From: Azolla caroliniana
Taxonomy: Eukaryota; Polypodiophyta
NCBI GenBank assembly: GCA_043228905.1
Contig: JBHGNT010000001.1
Location: 20,646,001-20,710,000, forward strand
Direction of reading: 5' to 3'
DNA: 64,000 bases
Part shown: positions 21,262-33,358 of the stretch, in pieces
How the letters are laid out: each line of letters begins with the position of its first letter
Position numbering within the stretch: position 1 is the stretch's first letter
Notes under the pieces: model-generated
The model's database searches: none
The model's input: the letters and a program-made list of their open reading frames with translations, nothing else
What the model was told of the DNA's origin: nothing
Translations under genes and position numbers: made by a program

Positions 21262-24200
21262 TTGGGAAGGTCCGGTTGCATCCCCAACATCTGTCTTGCC
21301 AGACCCAAGTCTTTCATTGAGAAGGTCCGGTTGAGAGCCTTCTTCAGCATCCGTATTTGGGCTTGGTCCCGTCCGACGATCAACATGTCATCCACGTACA
21401 GAAGGAGTATCATGAAGTCGCCTCCTTCGAACTTCTTCACAAACACGCAGTGATCGGCCTGCGTCTTGTGGTACCCTTGATCGGTCATGAAGGAGTCGAA
21501 CTTCTAGTACCATTGCCGGGGGGCCTGCTTCAACCCGTAGAGGCTCTTCTTCAACCGGCAAACCAGGTGCTCCTTCCCTTTCTCCACGAACCCTTCCGGT
21601 TGCTACATGTAGATCTCCTCTTCGAGGTCACCGTGAAGGAATGTCGTCTTCACGTCGAGCTGCTCTACCTCGACGTCCATGCTTGCCGCTATACTCAGCA
21701 CCGTCCGGATGGAGGTCATCTTTACTACCGGGGCAAATATCTCGTCGAAGTCCACGCCCTTCTTCTGCTGGAACCCCTTCACCACGATCCTGGCTTTGTA
21801 TCTGGGGGGGTTGCCGGCATCTCCCGGTTTCAACTTGTACACCCACTTTTTCGGAGTGCCCGCTTTCCTTTCGGCAACTCCACCAATTCATACGTATGGT
21901 TCTCATGCAGGGAATCCATCTCATCATGCATGGCACTTAACCATTTTCGGCTGTGGGTGTCATCCTTCGCTTCTTCGAAGCTTTCTGGCTCCCCCTCATC
22001 GGTTAGCAACACATGCTCTGCATCCGGAAATCTCTGGGGGGGCCTTCTTTCTCTAAGAGGATATCTCCGTCTCTGGGCTTCGATAACCGGCTCCTCCATT
22101 TTTTCTTCATCCGAATCTGATTTGGGGTCTTGGCCGGTTCCGGTTTCAGCTTCCTCTACTTCTTCTTCTGCCAGTTCGGTATCCTCACCGTAACCCGCTG
22201 GTTCCTCGAGTGCTAACCGGTCTCTTGCTTGTTGGGTCTGCTCATCGTGGAATCCATCCTTACCTGTCGACTCAGAGTTCATTATCTTCTTCTCCGACTC
22301 CCAGTCGGCGAGCGTCTTGTCCTCCATGAAGATAATATCTCGACTCCGGAATACCTTCTTGTCGACCAGGTCCCACACTCGGTAGCCAAACTCATCGTTG
22401 CCGTGACCGAGGAATATGCATGGCCGGGTCTTTGGATCCAACTTTCCTCTCCGGTCCTTAGCTACATGCACGTACGCAAGACACCCGAATACCTTCAGAT
22501 GCTGGTAGGGTACTTCCTTACCGGTCCATATTCTCTATGGCGTGTCTCCGTCCAAGGGTACTGAGGGTGATCTGTTTATTACGTATGTCACCGTCGACAG
22601 TGCCTCAACCCAAAACTTCTTGGGTAGTCTTGCATGCGCCAGCATACTCCAGACCCTCTCCATTATGGTCCGGTTCATCCTCTCCGCCAGCCCGTTTAGT
22701 TCCGGCGTCTTCGGCACGGTAAATTCGAGCTGGATTCCCTTCGAGCGGCAGTACTCCTCGAAATGCCCCCGGTATTCACCTCCGTTATCTGCTCAAACCG
22801 CCTTCAGCTTCCGGCCGGTTTCTCTTTTCACTCTCGCATGGAGCTCTTTTAAGACGGATAACACTTGATCCTTCGTCTTTAACGGTGTGGCCCACAGCTT
22901 CCGGCTGTGGTCATCTATGAACGTCACGAACTACTGCGATCCTGCATGTGACTTCGTGTCCACTTGACACACATCAGTATGCACCAACTCCAGTGGTGCA
23001 TTATGTCTCATCGGTGGCCTTGGTCGGAAGGAGGTCCGGTTTTGCTTTCCGGCCAGACAATCAGTGCACTTCTCCAAGTGCACGTTCTTCACTGGAATGA
23101 GGTTGTCGTCTGCAAGCCTCTTCATCCCCTTCTCGCTCATGTGATAGAGCCTCTTGTGCCACAGCTCACCGGCAGTGTCGGATGCCACGTTCACATCCTC
23201 CGAACATAACCGGGCATTCATTAGGTACAACGTGTTTACCTTTCGGGCCCGACCCACAATCAAGCTCCCTTTGCTGAACTTCATAACACCATTACGGATG
23301 CTACGCGTGTAGCCTTCATCATCTAGCCGACCGGCTGATATTAGGTTCAGACGAACCTCCGGAACGTGTCGAACATCCTTCAGCAACATTTTGCATCCGG
23401 TTGGTGTTGTCAGCCACACGTCTCCTATGCAGACAATTCGGCATGTACCTTCATTCCCCATCCGGAAAATTCGGCGTGATCACCGGCTAAGTAGGATGAG
23501 AAGCATTTCCGGTCCAGGGTAAGGTGGAACGACGCTCCGGAGTCGACCACCCAGGTCATCTCGTCGCCGGCAAGGTTTATCTCACTGTCCTCAGTGATGA
23601 GCATCAACTCTTCTTCACTTGCCGCGATTGCCGTCGTTCCCTTCCGGTCTGGCCCCCTCCGGTCTTTACCATTCCGGTCTGGTGTCCGCTTCGAATTGGT
23701 ACCGTTGGTTTCCTTGTCTTTCCGGAAATGCCGACAGTTCTTTTGGAAGTGTCCTGCCTTGCCGCAATAGAAGCAAGTAGGCCTCTCCCTTGACTTTGAC
23801 CGTGTCCCCGACTTCTCCCAGTTCTGGGGACTACGGTTCCTTTGTCTTCCGCGTTCCGATTCGGTAAGGAGCGCTTTGGAGTCGGAGCTCATATCCTTAT
23901 CTTTCCGACGCGCATCCTCATCTAGCAAGCTCGACTTTACTCTTGCTAGGGATAACCGTTTCCCTTCCGGCCCGGTGTGCCCAAGGTGACAACCAACGTC
24001 TCCTAGCTATCCGGGAGGGAACCGAGCAGGAGTAGCGCTAATACCTCATCGGCAAGAGGTACTTCCAATGATGTTGCCTGGTGGATCAGCCCCTGGAAGG
24101 CATTCAAGTGCTCCACCATGCTGGAGCCATCTTGGTACCAGAGTCTAACTAGCTTCCGGAATACCGAAACCTGATTAACAGCATTTTTGTTTTGAAACAT

Positions 24201-24479
24201 AATGCCGATCTTCTCCTAGAGCTCATGAGCCTTGCTCTCTTCATTGAAGTTGTTGTATAGGCTCATGTCGATGAAGCACCGTATGTACGTTGTTGTCTTC
24301 ATGTGCATCACCTCCCATATCGTGGCGTCGATTTTGTCTGGTCTCTTGTCCCCAATCTAAACCGGCAACCAAAGATCTTTAACCATGAGCATGTCCCTCA
24401 TCTTCGACTTCCACACCGAATAGTTGGAGCTGGTGAGCTTGAACATGCCTCCCAACGAATCGTCCATTTTCTGTGTCAT
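21262..24479 (-). pseudogene. CopB: Ty1/copia gag-pol, 3'-truncated
   Basis: Starts at the ATG 24,479 (MTQKMDDSLGGMFKL), 2 bp inside the primer site. Gag has the knuckle CFYCGKAGHFQKNC (about 23,770) and protease motif WVVDSGASFH (about 23,545). GAG_pre-integrase HKRLYH...C..C is at 23,050-23,160. The integrase core has D (HTDVC), D (ADNGGEY) and E (ELNGLAERMNRT). RT carries QLDVKTTFLHGDLEEE and LLLYVDDMLIVG (about 21,390). RNase H and the 3' LTR are missing: similarity stops near 21,262 after the RT palm. There are a few frameshifts (near 23,425 and 21,840) and stops. This GC-rich element differs in composition from its left neighbours. Confidence 0.88.
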
Positions 24480-24480
24480 T

Positions 24481-24494
24481 TTGCTCTGATACCA
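24481..24494 (-). other. Primer binding site (tRNA-iMet), CopB
   Basis: The minus strand reads TGGTATCAGAGCAA, 3 bp inside the LTR edge, as in other plant copia elements. Confidence 0.9.
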
Positions 24495-24497
24495 CTT

Positions 24498-25078
24498 TGA
24501 CAGGAACACATGCTCCCGATGAACAACGCTCGGCCACAACCGAGTTTAGAATCATAAAACACAGAAAAACGGGGAAAGAAGGCACGACACAGTGAGGAGA
24601 AGAGTACACAGGATGTTTACGTGGAAAACCCAAATACAGGAAAAACCACGACAACCCACAGACTGCAAACTATCACTATGTCAGAATGTACAAAATGGTA
24701 AAGCACCAAGGCAACGACCTCCAGCTTTCTATCTTCGCCACAGGCGGCGGTTACAACAGAGGCAATGACCTCTTCCTCTCTCTCACTCTCTCTATACACA
24801 GTTGCGCGCTCTAATCTTGCGCCAACAATAACAACAACATCACAGACATCAACAACAGTTTGCCCTAAGTCATATTTATACTAAAATGACTTTTCGGCTA
24901 TTTACAAATATAGCCCCGATGGACTCTCAGAAACATATTTACGAATATGTCCCTTCATCCGGTGAGCAATCTTCACCGGGCCTGCATCATCCGGCGCTTG
25001 CCGGGTACTCGTCATCCGGTTCTCACCGGGTCATCCGTAGCCGGGTACTCCTCATCCGGAGGGACCTGTTTCCTAACA
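24498..25078 (-). repeat. 5' LTR of CopB
   Basis: 581 bp. The plus strand starts TGACAGGAACACATG and ends CTGTTTCCTAACA. A homologous 811-bp LTR stands alone at 36,297-37,107. The GC-rich part near 24,955-25,060 has tandem CATCCGG/CACCGGGT words whose number differs between the two LTRs. The insertion splits the zinc knuckle of the GypA1 gag on the right. Confidence 0.88.
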
Positions 25079-26278
25079 GTGGTCGGTCAGATTCGGAAAG
25101 AGTGCGCGAATTTCGCAGAGGCACTCCGGGCTAACGTGGTGTACCTCTAGAATGGGCGGGTGCATGCCGAAGACATGTGGAAAGCCCTAGAGTTGAACAC
25201 CGGGTGCGGCGGGATGAAGCGCTTGATGGAAGAAGCCGCGGCGTGACACGCAGAGACCGTCCACTACTCTGCGTCAGCGGGTATACGGGTTGGGGGTGAC
25301 GAGGGCCGGAAGGCGAAAGACTCTGGATTCTGGCCGCTGGTGCTAGAAGTCCTCTCCGGGGTAAAACTAAAGAAGGAGGAGGCGGACCACGCGGAACAAC
25401 GGATCTGGGAGGTCACCGGATGGGACGATCCGGTCGAAGAGAAGACGGGCTTCGTGGAAGCCGTGTGCTAGAACTACGAGGTTTTGGTGGAAGACAAGTG
25501 CGCGGGAAAGACCGCGGGGGCTGGACCCTCACAACAGTATGAGACCCGGTTCGGGCCGAAGCAGAATGATTTCGATGCATTCGGCACACCGGACAAGGCC
25601 AAGAAAGCCGGTTACCGGTTGAGTACAGAGATCGAAAGGACCATGGACCTACGAAAGGTTCTCGAGGAATGGATCCTTGACAGCAAAGTGGAGTTGTCGC
25701 TTAGGTAAGTGCTCGGTATCGCCAAGAAGGAGTTCCACGACTCCATCGTAGACTTGGTGAAACGGAAAAGGCTTTAGACGAAGCCGGAGCCGGAGAAGCC
25801 GATGGAGGTGCAAACGACGCAGCTAGAAGACATGGCCCTGGAGGACGAGTTGGCGGAAAGCCACTACTCGAGGCTACATTGGGCTAGGGCCACTACGGAA
25901 ACCCTTGTTCGGATCGGGGACGTCCAGGAGCAGGTGGTGGCATTGGTAGACCATGGTTCGGAGATCAACTTGATGTCTATGGACTTCTACAAGAAGGGAA
26001 AGTGGCCGATCAACACCAAGCACGGGTGGAAGATACGGGTAGCAATGCGCACCACGAAGGAGCTACACGGAGCCTACCCGAATGTACGAGTGAAAATCGG
26101 CGATGTCGAGATCGATCAACACTTCTTCGTGCAGGAGACGTCCTCGCATCCGATGATACTCGGAGAACTGTACATCATGGCGGCGCACATGGAGACGAAG
26201 GTGATGGACAACGGTTCGGCGTATGCCCGAGTCAAAAGCCAGGATGGGCGTCACTGCATTCAGTTTCTGAAGCGGTGA
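25079..26278 (+). pseudogene. GypA1: gag C terminus and protease
   Basis: Plus-strand Ty3/gypsy remnant beginning inside the gag zinc knuckle (GQIRKECANF, compare GHIQKDCADF in GypA3). It continues through the family's conserved linker to a protease frame at 25,802-26,278. The active site reads ALVDHGSEINLM (D-H-G-S where retropepsins have D-T/S-G). The fold continues with PYNTKHGWKIR-like and HPMILGELYI segments. The stop after VVYL (TAG) sits where GypA3 has Trp. The N-terminal part of gag was cut off by the CopB LTR. Confidence 0.8.
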
Positions 26279-26690
26279 GGGAGTTTGGACGAGCAACAAC
26301 GAGATGAGAGTCGGCGCAACAAGTGGTTGAGCGAGTGGTCGAAAGAGTCGCTCTTTTCAACGGGGACAAGGTCCCATTTTACTTGGAAGCCTACAATGCG
26401 GAAATGGAGGAGCGAGATGTAGCCGACGCGTTGAGGCTGGAGTTCTTCTGTCGGGTCGTCGTCATCTGTAAGCACGCAGAAGTGAAGGCGCTCCGAGAAG
26501 CTCATAGTTTATGGGAGGCCTTCAAAGAGGCGCTCCTGCAGGCGTATGGGGGATGGCGGAAGAGCCGGGGACGACGCGGCTTCGACCAGTGGGTAGCATC
26601 GGCAAAGACCCACCGGGGCGCAACGAAGGCATTCCGAGAGTTCGAGCGACGACTTGCTCGGCTCCTGGAGTAGGAACCGACCGAACCACG
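26279..26690 (+). pseudogene. Out-of-place gag N-terminal segment in GypA1
   Basis: The frame 26,323-26,673 (FNGDKVPFYLEAYNAEMEER) matches the N-terminal capsid region of the same family (FDGRNVTKFLDAYRREMNQR in GypA2; FGGKDITSYLEAYRAEMIMR in GypA3). It lies after the protease and before the linker to RT, where GypA3 has no such block. It is in the same orientation and appears to be a recombinant insertion. Confidence 0.65.
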
Positions 26691-28800
26691 AGACCCTCGG
26701 CGGTGAAAGCCGAGGGGATTTTTAGAGAGGGCGATAGTCCGGACACTCCGGAAAAACCCCACACATGTACACTAGGAAGAAGAACCTGTAACATAGGTAG
26801 GAAGTTTTGGTTCTCCGACAATGGAGGTTGTACAATAGCCGGCGTCGTTGGCTAAGAGAAGAAGCGGGCAGAAGAGTGACTCAGGGCATGCAGAGTCCTC
26901 GCCCCCAAAGAGGACATCAATGGAGTCGTGGAGGCGGTCTCTCTTTACGACACCTTGGGGAAGTTATGGAAGATGTTCGGAGAGGGTCTTAGTGAAGACC
27001 AGACGATTCTGGTATGTTCGGAAAAGATGTACGAAGTCATCGCCAACTTCGGTTGAGGACTCGAGTCGGATTGGACGGCCCGAGTGGATATGAAGTACAA
27101 GACTGTGGACCGGAAGGTGAGGCTAGTCGCGGCACCCTTGCCGGAGGGCAGCGAGTTACGGATGAAGGGGGTTACGTCAGACCCGAGTTTACGAGATTCG
27201 GCTGCCATAGGATACCGATTCACCGACATAACGCTACGAGAGCTCAAGGTCGGTGGGGGTGGCTTTCTACTGCCGACGGAGGAGGACTGGTTTCAGAGAA
27301 TGCTCGGGAGGCACGAAAAGGCCTTCGCATTCTCGCTGGAGGAGATCGGGTGCGTAGATCTGATGATTGTGGAACCAATGGTGATCTTCATGGTACCGCA
27401 TGTACCGTGGAATCTCAAACCGATTCCAGTACCCAGAGCTCACATCCCGAAGCTGATGGAGTTGCTAAAACAGAAGGTGGATATGGGCATCCTCGAACCG
27501 TCGAGTGCCCCGTATTCTAATCGGTGGTTTACCGTGCCCAAGAAGAACGGCATGCTGCGCTTCATTTAGGACCTGCAACCAGTCAACAAGGTGACCATTC
27601 GGAAAGCAGGAATTGGACCAATCATAGATGAGTTCGCGGAGGCCTTCGTTGGAAGGTCAATTTACTGGGTCGGTGATCTGTACTCGGGATACGATAAGTT
27701 CCAGCTAGCCGTGAAGAGCAGGGACATTACGACGTTGCAGACTCCTCTCAGCTTAGTACGCATGTGTACCCTTCCGCAAGGAGGGACGAACTGGGTAGCC
27801 CACATGGTGAATGCAATGAACAAAGTGCTAAGGGATTGTATCCTGGACATCACCATGCCATTCTTAGACGACATCCCGATCAAAGGATGCCCGGTGGAGG
27901 ATAAGGACGAGACAATCAGACCGGATGGATGCCGGAAATTTGTGGCGGACCACATCGATGACTGCGAGAAGGTGCTGCAAAGACTAGAGGGCGCGAGGCT
28001 CACCTTCTCCGGGGAAAAATTGGCCTTCGAGCAATCGGAGATCATGGTCGTCAGACACCTATGCTGGCCATTCGGTCGAAAACCGTCGCCGGCCAATGTA
28101 GAGGCCATCTCCGCGATGAAGCGCGACTGCAATTCGGTCACGGAAGTCCGGAGATTCTTGGGAGCATGCGCGTTCTACCATATCTGGATCCCGCATTACG
28201 CCCACGTCACGGAGCCGCTCTATGGATTGCTGAAGAAAGGGCGTAAATTCGAGTGGAGAGAGGAGCATCTAGAGTCGGTCCGGAAAATGAAAGAAGCACT
28301 TGCTACAGCGCCGACACTCCGGAAAGAATTCTACGGTAAAGACATTTCGATTTACATGACCGTAGACATGAGTCCGACCGGAATCGGATGGGTGATCAAC
28401 CAGGAGGATTAGAATGGCACGAGGTTCCCCATCTGGTTCGGCACGAAAGTCCTCAGTGAACGACAACGAGGGTACGCCTAGGTTAAACGCGAACTCTGGG
28501 TATCATTTCGGCGGTCAAGGCCGACAAAGACTACCTAATCGGGACGGAGGTGATAATTGAGATGGACTGCCTACCGATTCTCGGTATTATTTCCGGATGC
28601 GCGACGCCAGACCTGGCGAAGAAAGAGGAACAGGTGGAACTACTGATGGCGTACCACGAGAGTCTTTGGGCCGGACACCGCGGGACATGGGCTACATTCG
28701 AAAAGCTGAAGGGGAAGTACTGGTGGCTGGGACTATACAGGGACGTGCATCGGTTCGTGACGGCTTTCAAAAGCTGTCATATGCACTCCATAGTCTGACA
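26691..28800 (+). pseudogene. GypA1: linker, reverse transcriptase, RNase H
   Basis: The linker carries KYKTVDRKVRLVAAPLPEGS (about 27,087). The RT starts with VPWNLKPIPVPRAHIPKLME and has SIYWVGDLYSGYDKFQL (first catalytic Asp) and MPFLDDIPIKG (catalytic D-D, Phe-Leu-Asp-Asp type). The thumb has VRRFLGACAFYHIWIPHY. RNase H shows IYMTVDMSPTGIGW. A stop TAG at 27,567 replaces a residue of the motif LRFIQDLQ. At about 28,615 the RNase H (CATPDLA) joins directly to the integrase N terminus (KKEEQVELLMAYHES), deleting the rest of RNase H relative to GypA3. Confidence 0.85.
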
Positions 28801-29106
28801 TCGGGACGAACTCCACCTGACCTACCCTCCGACCGTCCACTTCAAGTGGATGGTGGATCTGGTGACGATGCCGATGGGGGTAGGGCAGATGCGATATCTA
28901 GTGCTGGCTCGAGAGGACCTGACGAACCAGGTGGAAGGTTGAGCGTTGCCAAATAAAACAACAACGGTCGTGTGCCGATTTCTGATCGAAGAAGTGGTAT
29001 GCCGGTACGGGCGTAGGAAAGATCGTAGCCAACCGCGGAGAACTGGACGCACAAGCGGCTGAAGAGTTGTTTGCCCGGCTAGGGGTTAAACTCTCGCTCA
29101 CCACGG
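28801..29106 (+). pseudogene. GypA1: integrase, interrupted
   Basis: Continues from the H2C2 region (AYHESLWAGH ... C-H-M-H) into the catalytic core with several frame changes, matching FKWMVDLV..MGVGQM of GypA2. It breaks off after VKLSLTT at 29,106, where the GypA2 LTR begins; relatives continue AYNPEANGK. The element is thus split by GypA2. Confidence 0.75.
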
Positions 29107-30279
29107 TGTCGTGAAGATCCGTCACTACGCGCGGATCGTGAGACGGAACCGCCGGGGTTCGGGACCGGAAGGATTCAAAGTCGGTACAAGCTTTGGCGAG
29201 AAAGTACTTAAGATAGATTGGGAAAGAGAGAAGTTGAGATTAAACGATTGAGAGAGATTGATTGAACTTTTATCTTTGGATTTAAGAAACAAGTTACACC
29301 CTCAATTTGATAACGAATTTCTTCTTCTTAATTTCATAATAAAAAAAACGTGTTTTTTCTCCTCCCCCTTCCTTCTTTTATAGATGCTCTCATGCATATG
29401 ACGCATGTGAGGGTACAAGACATGCATAAATTGCATGTTTGCCATTTGGCGCTTATGTATTACATGTGGTGCATGATAACCATGTCACTCATTTTAGCTC
29501 TCATGTATGAGAATTTACATGTAAAACTACAATGATAGAAATATAAAATCAACTAAATGGCATGGCTTAATGGTAAGCCAATTGACTCCTAACTTGGAGG
29601 TGCAAGGTTCGAATCCTTACTTGCCCTCCTTGTATATGTATATGTATAAAAATATGTATATGTATATATATTTATATATTTATTTATCTAGTCGCCGGAC
29701 GCCGGTTCATCGGATGCCGGGGCCTCGCCGGTTGCCGCCGGATACCAGTGCCGTCACCGGTTGTCGCCGGATACCGGTGCTGCCGCCAGATACCGATGCC
29801 GTGCCGGTTGCTACCGGATACCGGTGCCACTGCCGGATGCCGTCGTCTCACTGGCGCCGAATGCCGCTGGATCACCGGCTCCATCCCCGGTCCGGTTTTG
29901 GTTGGCCAAAACCCTTTACGAGTAGTTAGCCCACCTCCACTCTTAGTTCAAGTTACCTTGAACTCTCTATGCTCCGCACATAGACACAAAGATAATATCT
30001 TTTGCTCTACCTTATATATGATGAGAGCCATATTAGTCGTGCCTATGTGAGATATCTCACAATTTTCTCTTTTCCTTTCACAAACTTTATACCCTCATAT
30101 CTTGACATTTAGTTGTCCGTTTCTCGTGTAATAAAGTGCATTCGAAACCTCCATCATTTTGTACTTAGATATTAAATTTATTTAAAATGTTATCTTCACA
30201 ATTATTGTCTTATGTGATTCATACTCGATTTCGTACGTTTTATGGGATTTTCACACTATTGCCAAAAATCTTCACGACA
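29107..30279 (-). repeat. 3' LTR of GypA2
   Basis: 1,173 bp beginning TGTCGTGAAGAT and ending ATCTTCACGACA: a perfect 12-bp terminal inverted repeat. The first 450 bp match the LTR at 34,613 with only a few differences, implying a young insertion. It contains a tRNA-like module (29,559-29,626), TA-rich dinucleotide runs and a GC-rich tandem region of CCGGATACCGGTGCC-type words (29,690-29,890) that is shorter in the other LTR. Confidence 0.93.
29559..29626 (+). other. tRNA-like module inside LTR
   Basis: Contains GGCTTAATGGTAAGCC, which can form a D arm with an A-box-like core, and AAGGTTCGAATCCTT, a T arm with B box, ending TTGCC that can pair with an upstream GGCA. The anticodon region (CCAATTGACTCCTAACTTGG) does not make a standard 5-bp stem with 7-base loop. 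It reads on the strand opposite to the element. More likely SINE-like or tRNA-derived than a working tRNA. Confidence 0.5.
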
Positions 30280-30292
30280 TCCACCCCCACCA
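30280..30292 (-). other. Polypurine tract of GypA2
   Basis: The minus strand reads GGTGGGGGTGGA directly before the LTR start TGTCGTGAAG. Confidence 0.7.
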
Positions 30293-30342
30293 AACCGCAC
30301 GTCCTCCGGTACGTGCCAAGAAGAGAGAAAGTGAGATTTCGG

Positions 30343-31697
30343 CTACGATGATGAATTAGATTCCTCCATGTCTTCATTTACATCCGCCCTATTATGTTCA
30401 TCGTCGAGGTAATCGAGGTCAGGATCCTTATCTTGTCTTTTCTTGAAAATCTTTACTCTTTTTCCCGCAATGGGTACGACCAACCTTGATCCGTCTAGTT
30501 CCGCAAGGTGGTATGTGGCATTATCGTTGGCACTTGTCACCACATACGGCCCGAACCATCTTCATGCAAACTTCCTTGTTGTACTGTGTTGATTGTCAAG
30601 GGTGCTGTCGTAAACCAAAACCCAATCCCCTTCTTCAATCTTCTTGGGACGAAGTCGATGCGTGTTGTCGAACCAAACTTTGTTCTTTACTCGGGCTTCC
30701 TTCATCATCTTTCGCGCTTTTTCTAAATCTTCCGGTCTTCTTTCAAGCTGCCTTATCCGCGCTGCTAATAACTCTTCTCGGCTCATCTCGTTCTCCCACG
30801 GTATCGCTACCCATGAGGAGATCGTCCTTTCGGTGGGCATAATCGGTTTTTGTCCATACATAAGCTCCGTCGGCATATACCCTGTCATCGAGCTATGTGT
30901 CATTCTATCGGCCCACAAGGCATAGGGTAATAGTCGTGGCCAATTCCGACTCGACTGTTGCATGCCCGTACGATGGCTTTAACGATAGGTCCATGCCCTC
31001 GCTCGATCTTCCCATTTGCTTCCGGATTGTAGGCAGTCGTGAGGGAGAGCTTCACACTTAGACTTTCGAAGAGCTCCGTCGCTTCGTGCGCATCCAACTC
31101 CCCTCGGTCGGCCACTATCTTCCCTACACATCCATATCGGCAAACAACATCTTCAAGTAGAAATTTGCAAACGGCTGAAGTCGTCTTATTTGTCAAGTAC
31201 TTCATTTGTCCCACTCCCATTGGCATCGAGACCAGATCCACCATCCATTTGAAGTGTATGGTGAGTGGGTATGTCGGCTTTAACTCATCACGATGACGTA
31301 TATTTGAATATATTTGGCAAGTTTCGCATGTGGACACGAAATGGAGTACATCTTTGTACATGCTTGGCCACCAGTACTTCTCCTTCAACTTTTCGAACGT
31401 CGCCCATGTTCCTCTATGACCTGCCCAAGCACTCTCGTGGAATTCGGTCATCAGCGTCTCTTGCTCTTCTTTCTTTACCACCACTCGACGTGGTATTCCT
31501 GTCCTTCTTTTTGGATGTCGCCAAAGGAATCCTCCCTTCAAGAAGTATCGGTAAGCATTCGACGGAGCATTCGACGGTTCTAGAATTCCCATACTCACCT
31601 TCTCCTTTAAGAGCTCGATCAGCTTCGGAAGGTGTGCTCTCGGAACCGGTATCGGTTTCAAATTCCAAGGCACATGAGGCACCGTGAAGATCACCAT
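30343..31697 (-). pseudogene. GypA2: RT remnant fused to integrase
   Basis: Minus strand. The RT N terminus (VPWNLKPIPVPRAHLPKL ... GILEPSNAP) jumps straight to YRYFLKGGFLWRHPKRRTG and the integrase H2C2 region (EFHESAWAGH ... CETCQ). The core has D (KWMVDLVSMP), D (KIVADRGEL) and E (EANGKIERGHG). The whole RT palm and RNase H are missing. The join lies at a short direct repeat (GCATTCGACGG twice at about 31,555-31,577), and the frame stays open across it. The C-terminal part continues to 30,343, ending in an acidic tail (DLDYLDDEHN), with a break near 30,560. This copy could move only with RT from another element. Confidence 0.85.
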
Positions 31698-31733
31698 CGG
31701 CTCTATAACCTTTGGGTTGGCGCATCCGATTTC

Positions 31734-32198
31734 TCATGGGAAGAATGCGAAAGCCTTCCCATGTCTCTCAAGCATATTGCGAAACATTCGCTCCTCTTCA
31801 GGGAGAAGGAAATCCTCCTTTCCAACTCGTAGCTTCCCCTTCGTCTCTTTGGTGAAGACATGACCTATCTTCTTCAGATCTCTTAAGCTTGGATCGTTAG
31901 CGACTTCCTTCATCTTTTGCCAGCTATCTTCCGGTAGCGGAGCCACAACTAGCTTGATCTTCTTATCCACCGTTTTATATTTCGTGTTGATGTCAGCTTC
32001 CTTCATCGAGATGCCACGACGGTATTCATCGATGATAGCGTACATGTTGACGGAGTTAACCGAAATCACGCGTTGGTTGTGAAGATAGCTCAAGTCCACG
32101 ACGTCCTCAATTTTGCCAATGGTGTCGTTAAATGAGGCTTCTTCCATAATATGAGTCACAAACTCTCCTTCTTCTATTATGTTTTCTTCTTTCAGCAT
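31734..32198 (-). pseudogene. GypA2: protease-RT linker
   Basis: Frame with NTKYKTVDKKIKLVVAPLPE and LLPEEERMFRNMLERHGKAF, the conserved linker found in GypA1 and GypA3 between protease and RT. Function unknown; stops at both ends separate it from its neighbours. Confidence 0.7.
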
Positions 32199-32422
32199 CT
32201 TCTCGAATTCTTGTATCCGGCGCTTGTGCTTCTTGTCGGGTAGTACTAGTTTACATGCGCCACTAGGTGTGACACATATTGCTTCTCCTCACAATCCGCG
32301 CACTCTTCTTTCTTGTGGGGTCTTCTGATTGCTCGGACTATTTGTACCCCATGCTTCAATAGACCGCTCTAAAAATCTGAGGATTCGCCTCTGAGACTAT
32401 CTCGATTCCTTTCATGATTGGC

Positions 32423-33208
32423 TCACACCATTAGGAATTGGACCGATCTTTTGTTGTCAAGACTCTTTATTCGTGCGAAGGCTGCTCCATTATCGAACAC
32501 TTTGGTCTCCATCCGAGATGATGTGATATAAGGTTGCCCTAGGATGACAGGATGCGACGCCGATTCTTGTACGAAGAAGTGTTGATTCATCTCCACATCC
32601 CCGATCGTGACTTTGATATTGGGACAAGCTCCGTACAAGTCCTCCGTAGACTTTGTTGCCGCGCGAATCTTCCATCCGTGGTTTGTATTGATTGGCCACC
32701 TTCCTTTTTTGTAGAAGTCGGTTGACATGAGGTTAATCTCCGAGCCGTGGTCGATCAAGGCCACCACGGTCTCTTTCTTCTCCCCGATCTTCACCGGCAT
32801 CTCCGTTGTCGCTCGTGCCCAATGAGGTCGAGTATAGTGGTTGTCCACCATATCTTCATCGACTTCGTCTCTTGCCATCGTTATGGCATTCGTTTTTGCT
32901 TTTTGCGTCTTCTCTTCTTCCTCGTCCGATTGTTGTCTCTTTCTCTTTACAAGGTCCACGATCATGTCATGGAACTCCGTCGTAATGCCAAGCAATTCCC
33001 TCATGGAAAAAGTTACGTGGCTATCAAGAATTCGTTCTTCGAGAATCTTCTTTAGGTCCGTCGTCTGCTCTATGTCTGACCTTAGCTTATAGGTAGGTAT
33101 AGTCCTTGTCCTCCGAGCGGGGTCTTCGACACCAATCTTCACGGGCCGAACCGTTTCTTCAACTCGTATGCTCGGCTCCCCTTTTCGGCTTGATTCTCGT
33201 TCCTCCAT
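32423..33208 (-). pseudogene. GypA2: protease region
   Basis: 261-residue open frame. The N-terminal part is charged (TTDLKKILEERILDS). The retropepsin-like domain has VVALIDHGSEINLM at about residues 145-158 and HPVILGQPYI near 220. The D-H-G-S active-site sequence is shared with GypA1 and GypA3. Stops at each end separate it from gag and linker. Confidence 0.8.
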
Positions 33209-33358
33209 TTGTAAAGGTCGACTCGTCTCCGCGTTCCTTGTTTCATGTCTTTTTTATGGGCCTTGCTCTTCTATTCTCTTTCTCTTTTCTTCGATGAACA
33301 CCTCGTGGTTGTCGCACATCACCTCTGTGAGTATAGTGTTGTCGTCCACCGGATCCGA

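Noticed and set aside
21357-22193. 278-codon plus-strand frame
   Set aside because: Antisense shadow of the CopB integrase/RT region, which carries all the expected motifs on the minus strand.
29559-29626. Functional tRNA gene
   Set aside because: D and T arms are present but the anticodon arm does not fold to a 5-bp stem and 7-base loop, and the sequence is repeated as part of an LTR.
29690-29929. Open frames of Pro/Arg-rich protein in the GypA2 LTR
   Set aside because: They read through the GC-rich tandem repeat of the LTR and differ between the two LTR copies.
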